A stretch of 7,916 nucleotides of DNA from an uncultured Clostridia bacterium (GTDB lineage Bacteria > Bacillota > Clostridia > Oscillospirales > Acutalibacteraceae), in assembly GCA_947565265.1 (NCBI GenBank), contig CANOFK010000042.1, forward strand, positions 1-7,916. The letters run 5' to 3'. The notes beneath the pieces were generated by a model. The model ran no database searches, had not been told where the DNA came from, and saw only the letters and a program-made list of their open reading frames with translations. Position 1 is the stretch's first letter, and each line of letters begins with the position of its first letter. Below are positions 5,480-7,916 of this stretch, piece by piece. A program made the translations under genes and the position numbers.

Positions 5480-7876
5480 ATGGAGATATGGCGCTATTCC
5501 AACGAGCAGTACGCCGGTATGCACGGCCAGGACCTGGCCTTCCGGCCCGGCATGAACGTGGTTTTGGGGGATAACGAAACCGGGAAGAGCACGGTGATTG
5601 CCGGCATTTACGACACCTTGCTGGTGAGTTCTAAAATCAACCGTAAAACCGGCAAAAGCTTTGTGGCCCAGCGTTTCCCCACCAACCGGAGTACCAGCAT
5701 CGACGGGACCGTGGGCCTTACCGTCAACGGCCGGCGGCTAACCGTAAAAAAGGAGTGGGATTTGGCCAACAGCGACCCCCGCACCGTGCTGCTTTTTGAC
5801 ACCGGCGAAAAGTTTACCGGCCCTGCCGCCGAGGAGGAACTCTGCCGGCTTTTGGCCTTTGGCGCCGGGGTGTATGACCACATTGTGTTTGGCAGGCAGA
5901 GCAACGAGGCGGCGGTCCTGGACTGGTACTTCGGCTTTATGGAGGCCGGCGCCGGCGGCAGGGCCAGCGGCGAGGTCCTCCGGGCCCGGCAGGACGTGGG
6001 GGACGTGCTGTCCGCGGCAGGGGGCGTTTCCGAGGAACAGTACCTGAAAAAGCTGGACGAAAAGCTGGAGGAACTGGGCGCTTTGTGGGATTTTGCCGCC
6101 CAGGGCCCCAAAAACCGGCGGGGCATCCGCAACCCCTACAACAAGGGGGTGGGGCAGATCCTGGCCGCCTACTACGCGCTGGAAAACCGCCGGCAGGAGC
6201 AGGCGGACGCCAGGGAACTGCTGGCAGGGTACGAGGCCCTGAAGGCCCGGCTGGAAACCCTGGGGCAGGAGCGGGAAAGGCTGGAAACCCAAAACAGGGA
6301 GTTGCAGGCCCAAGAGCACAGCGCGGCGCTGGAAAGTTCCCGGCAGGCGGCGGAAAAGGAGCTGGCGCGCATGGAACGGGCCCTGGAGGAATGGCCCCGG
6401 CTGGAGAAGGAGTACGCCCACCTGGCCGCGCTGAAACAGGAGGCCGGCCAGCGCCAGAACCGGGACAAAAGGCAGGCTTTGCAGCAGGCGCTGGAGCGCG
6501 CTAGGGACCTGGGCCGCCGACGCGAAACGCTACGGCAGGCAGCCGGGCCCCTAAAGGACGCGGAGCGGGACGGGGAAACGTGCCGGCGGCTGCTCCGCCG
6601 GGCCGGGGCCGCCCAAGCCAGCCTCAGCAGCGGGAAACTGCACGCCAGCATCGCCTTACAGCCCGGCTACACCGCCACCCTTACCACGGCCGGGGACACG
6701 GGAGCCCCCGTAGGGGCCCGCTGCGAGCAGGACGTGGACGGCTTTGCCCTGATTGAGATCCCCGGCGTGGGCGAGATCCGGGTCGCCCCCCAAAATCTGG
6801 ATATCCCGGCCCTGCAAGGGCAGATAGAGGCGGACAGGGCTGCGGCCGGGGCCCTGCTGGAGAAGTACGGCGTGGCGGATCTGGCCGGGCTGGAGGGGAA
6901 AGCGGCGGCGTACGCCCAGGCCGTGAAGGACCTGGACCGGCTGGAACTGGAACTGGCCCGGCTGCCCGGCGGCAGTGTGGAGGCCCTGGAGGCAGCGCTC
7001 CAGAGCGTCCCCCTACAGGAGGATGCGGCCGTGCGGGAGGACCTGGACAGCGCCATCCGCCTGGCATTGGCGGGCACCGGGGCGGATACCCTGGAGGAGC
7101 GCATGGCGGTGGTGGCCTCAGCCTTGCGGGGGTATGAGCGGGAGAACGTAGCCCTTGCCCGGCTGCGGGAGGCCGCCGCCAGGAAAAGGGAAGAGGCCGC
7201 CGGCCTGGGGGAGAGGCTCCGGGCCCTGCCCCCCTGCCCCCTGACCATGGAGGCATACCAGGCGCAAAAGCGCCGGCTGGATGCCGCCCTGTACGGCGTA
7301 AACGGCAGCGGCGGGCTCCTGCGGGAGATCGACGAGTTGAACCGGGAGATCGGCGCAAAGGAGGAGGCCGCCAACGAGGTGGACTTGGCCGGGCTGGAGG
7401 CCGGGGTGCAGGAGCTGCAACGGCAGTTTGAGGCGAAAAAAAGGCTTTACAGCCAGTACAGCAGGATCCGGGCGGACTTTCTGGCCCTGAAAGAGGCCCA
7501 AGGGGACCGTTTCGCGCCGTTCTACCGGCAGTTGGACGAGTACCTGTCCCTGGTCACCGGCGGCCAGGTGCGGCTGGGGGAGGGGGCTACCCTGCAAAGC
7601 CGGCAAAACCGCCTGCCCGCCAGGGAACTGCTGTCACGGGGCACGCAGCAGGCAGTCCTGCTGGCCTTCCGGCTGGCCCTGCTGCGGTTCTACTTCCAGC
7701 AGGAGGGCGGCCTGGTGGTGCTGGATGACGTTCTGTTGGACATGGACCCCGGCCGCCGGCAAAACGCCGCCCGGCTGCTGCAAGCCTTCGCCGGGGGCAA
7801 CCAGGTGATTTTCACCACCTGCGACCCCGCCATCGCGGAACTGCTGGGCGGCCACCTGATCCGCCTGGGCCCGTAG
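5480..7876 (+). CDS. SbcC/Rad50-like (YhaN-type) coiled-coil AAA ATPase
   Basis: This is the ATPase partner of the upstream nuclease, with split ABC-type head halves at the two ends of a long coiled coil. The 798 residues hold a Walker A GDNETGKST (30-38), a Q-loop region near VFGRQSNEAA (136-145), a signature LSRGTQQ (718-724), and a Walker B/D-loop LVVLDDVLLDMD (745-756). A FTTCDP strand (778-783) stands at the switch position. In Walker B the usual second-position Glu is Asp (LDD), as in YhaN-like proteins. Helical, Glu/Arg/Leu-rich coiled coil covers about 235-380 and 443-665. Between them lies a beta-rich segment (about 386-437). There is no CxxC zinc hook, and the protein is shorter than E. 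coli SbcC (over 1,000 residues). It starts one base after the nuclease gene's stop. ATPase role confident; exact subfamily inferred. Confidence 0.93.
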   Translation: MEIWRYSNEQYAGMHGQDLAFRPGMNVVLGDNETGKSTVIAGIYDTLLVSSKINRKTGKSFVAQRFPTNRSTSIDGTVGLTVNGRRLTVKKEWDLANSDPRTVLLFDTGEKFTGPAAEEELCRLLAFGAGVYDHIVFGRQSNEAAVLDWYFGFMEAGAGGRASGEVLRARQDVGDVLSAAGGVSEEQYLKKLDEKLEELGALWDFAAQGPKNRRGIRNPYNKGVGQILAAYYALENRRQEQADARELLAGYEALKARLETLGQERERLETQNRELQAQEHSAALESSRQAAEKELARMERALEEWPRLEKEYAHLAALKQEAGQRQNRDKRQALQQALERARDLGRRRETLRQAAGPLKDAERDGETCRRLLRRAGAAQASLSSGKLHASIALQPGYTATLTTAGDTGAPVGARCEQDVDGFALIEIPGVGEIRVAPQNLDIPALQGQIEADRAAAGALLEKYGVADLAGLEGKAAAYAQAVKDLDRLELELARLPGGSVEALEAALQSVPLQEDAAVREDLDSAIRLALAGTGADTLEERMAVVASALRGYERENVALARLREAAARKREEAAGLGERLRALPPCPLTMEAYQAQKRRLDAALYGVNGSGGLLREIDELNREIGAKEEAANEVDLAGLEAGVQELQRQFEAKKRLYSQYSRIRADFLALKEAQGDRFAPFYRQLDEYLSLVTGGQVRLGEGATLQSRQNRLPARELLSRGTQQAVLLAFRLALLRFYFQQEGGLVVLDDVLLDMDPGRRQNAARLLQAFAGGNQVIFTTCDPAIAELLGGHLIRLGP

Positions 7877-7916
7877 CCGGTTTTCCGGCCGGCCGTGGGG
7901 CGGACTTGCACCTTTT

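Noticed and set aside
7876..7889. GCCGG-TTTT-CCGGC hairpin after the ATPase gene as a terminator
   Set aside because: The stem is only 5 bp, there is no T-run directly after it, and the window ends 27 bp later.

Overview
The window reads as chromosome of a high-GC Firmicute. The likely source is a gut-type Clostridia, perhaps an Oscillospirales-like lineage. The grounds are strongly G/C-biased codons, strong AGGGGAG/GGAGG-type ribosome binding sites, consensus sigma-A promoters, a Clostridia-style methyl-accepting chemotaxis protein and a YhaO/YhaN-like nuclease pair. The taxonomic placement is inference; no marker gene is present.

Left third (1-3158): a divergent signalling pair. On the minus strand, running off the left edge, is the N-terminal part of a FIST-domain sensory protein; the plus-strand reading frame that covers it is only a shadow. 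On the plus strand is a complete 658-residue methyl-accepting chemotaxis protein with a dCache-type extracellular sensor. The intergenic region between them holds two back-to-back promoters, each with a perfect TTGACA-17-TATAAT match. It also holds a 173-bp non-coding element with perfect 18-bp terminal inverted repeats, bounded on both sides by TTAA. This looks like a MITE that landed in the 5' leader of the FIST gene, between its promoter and its ribosome binding site. The chemoreceptor gene ends in a clear rho-independent terminator.

Middle (3159-4312): a short AT-richer promoter region, then a polytopic acyltransferase-3 family membrane protein with the RX10H signature. It probably O-acylates a surface glycan; its substrate cannot be read from the sequence.

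Right half (4372-7876): a tightly coupled two-gene unit with one base between stop and start. It encodes an SbcD/Mre11-like metallophosphoesterase with all metal-binding motifs, and an SbcC/Rad50-like coiled-coil ATPase. The ATPase is short (798 residues) and lacks a CxxC zinc hook; a beta-rich, glycine-containing segment sits near the middle of the chain where the hook would be expected. Together they should form an SMC-like nuclease complex for processing DNA ends or hairpins. The acyltransferase lies 59 bp upstream with no terminator between, so the three genes may share a transcript, although a functional link is not evident.

No tRNA, rRNA, CRISPR array or transposase gene was seen. The most noteworthy points are the MITE in the FIST leader, the twin consensus promoters of the FIST/chemoreceptor pair, and the hook-less SbcC-like ATPase.
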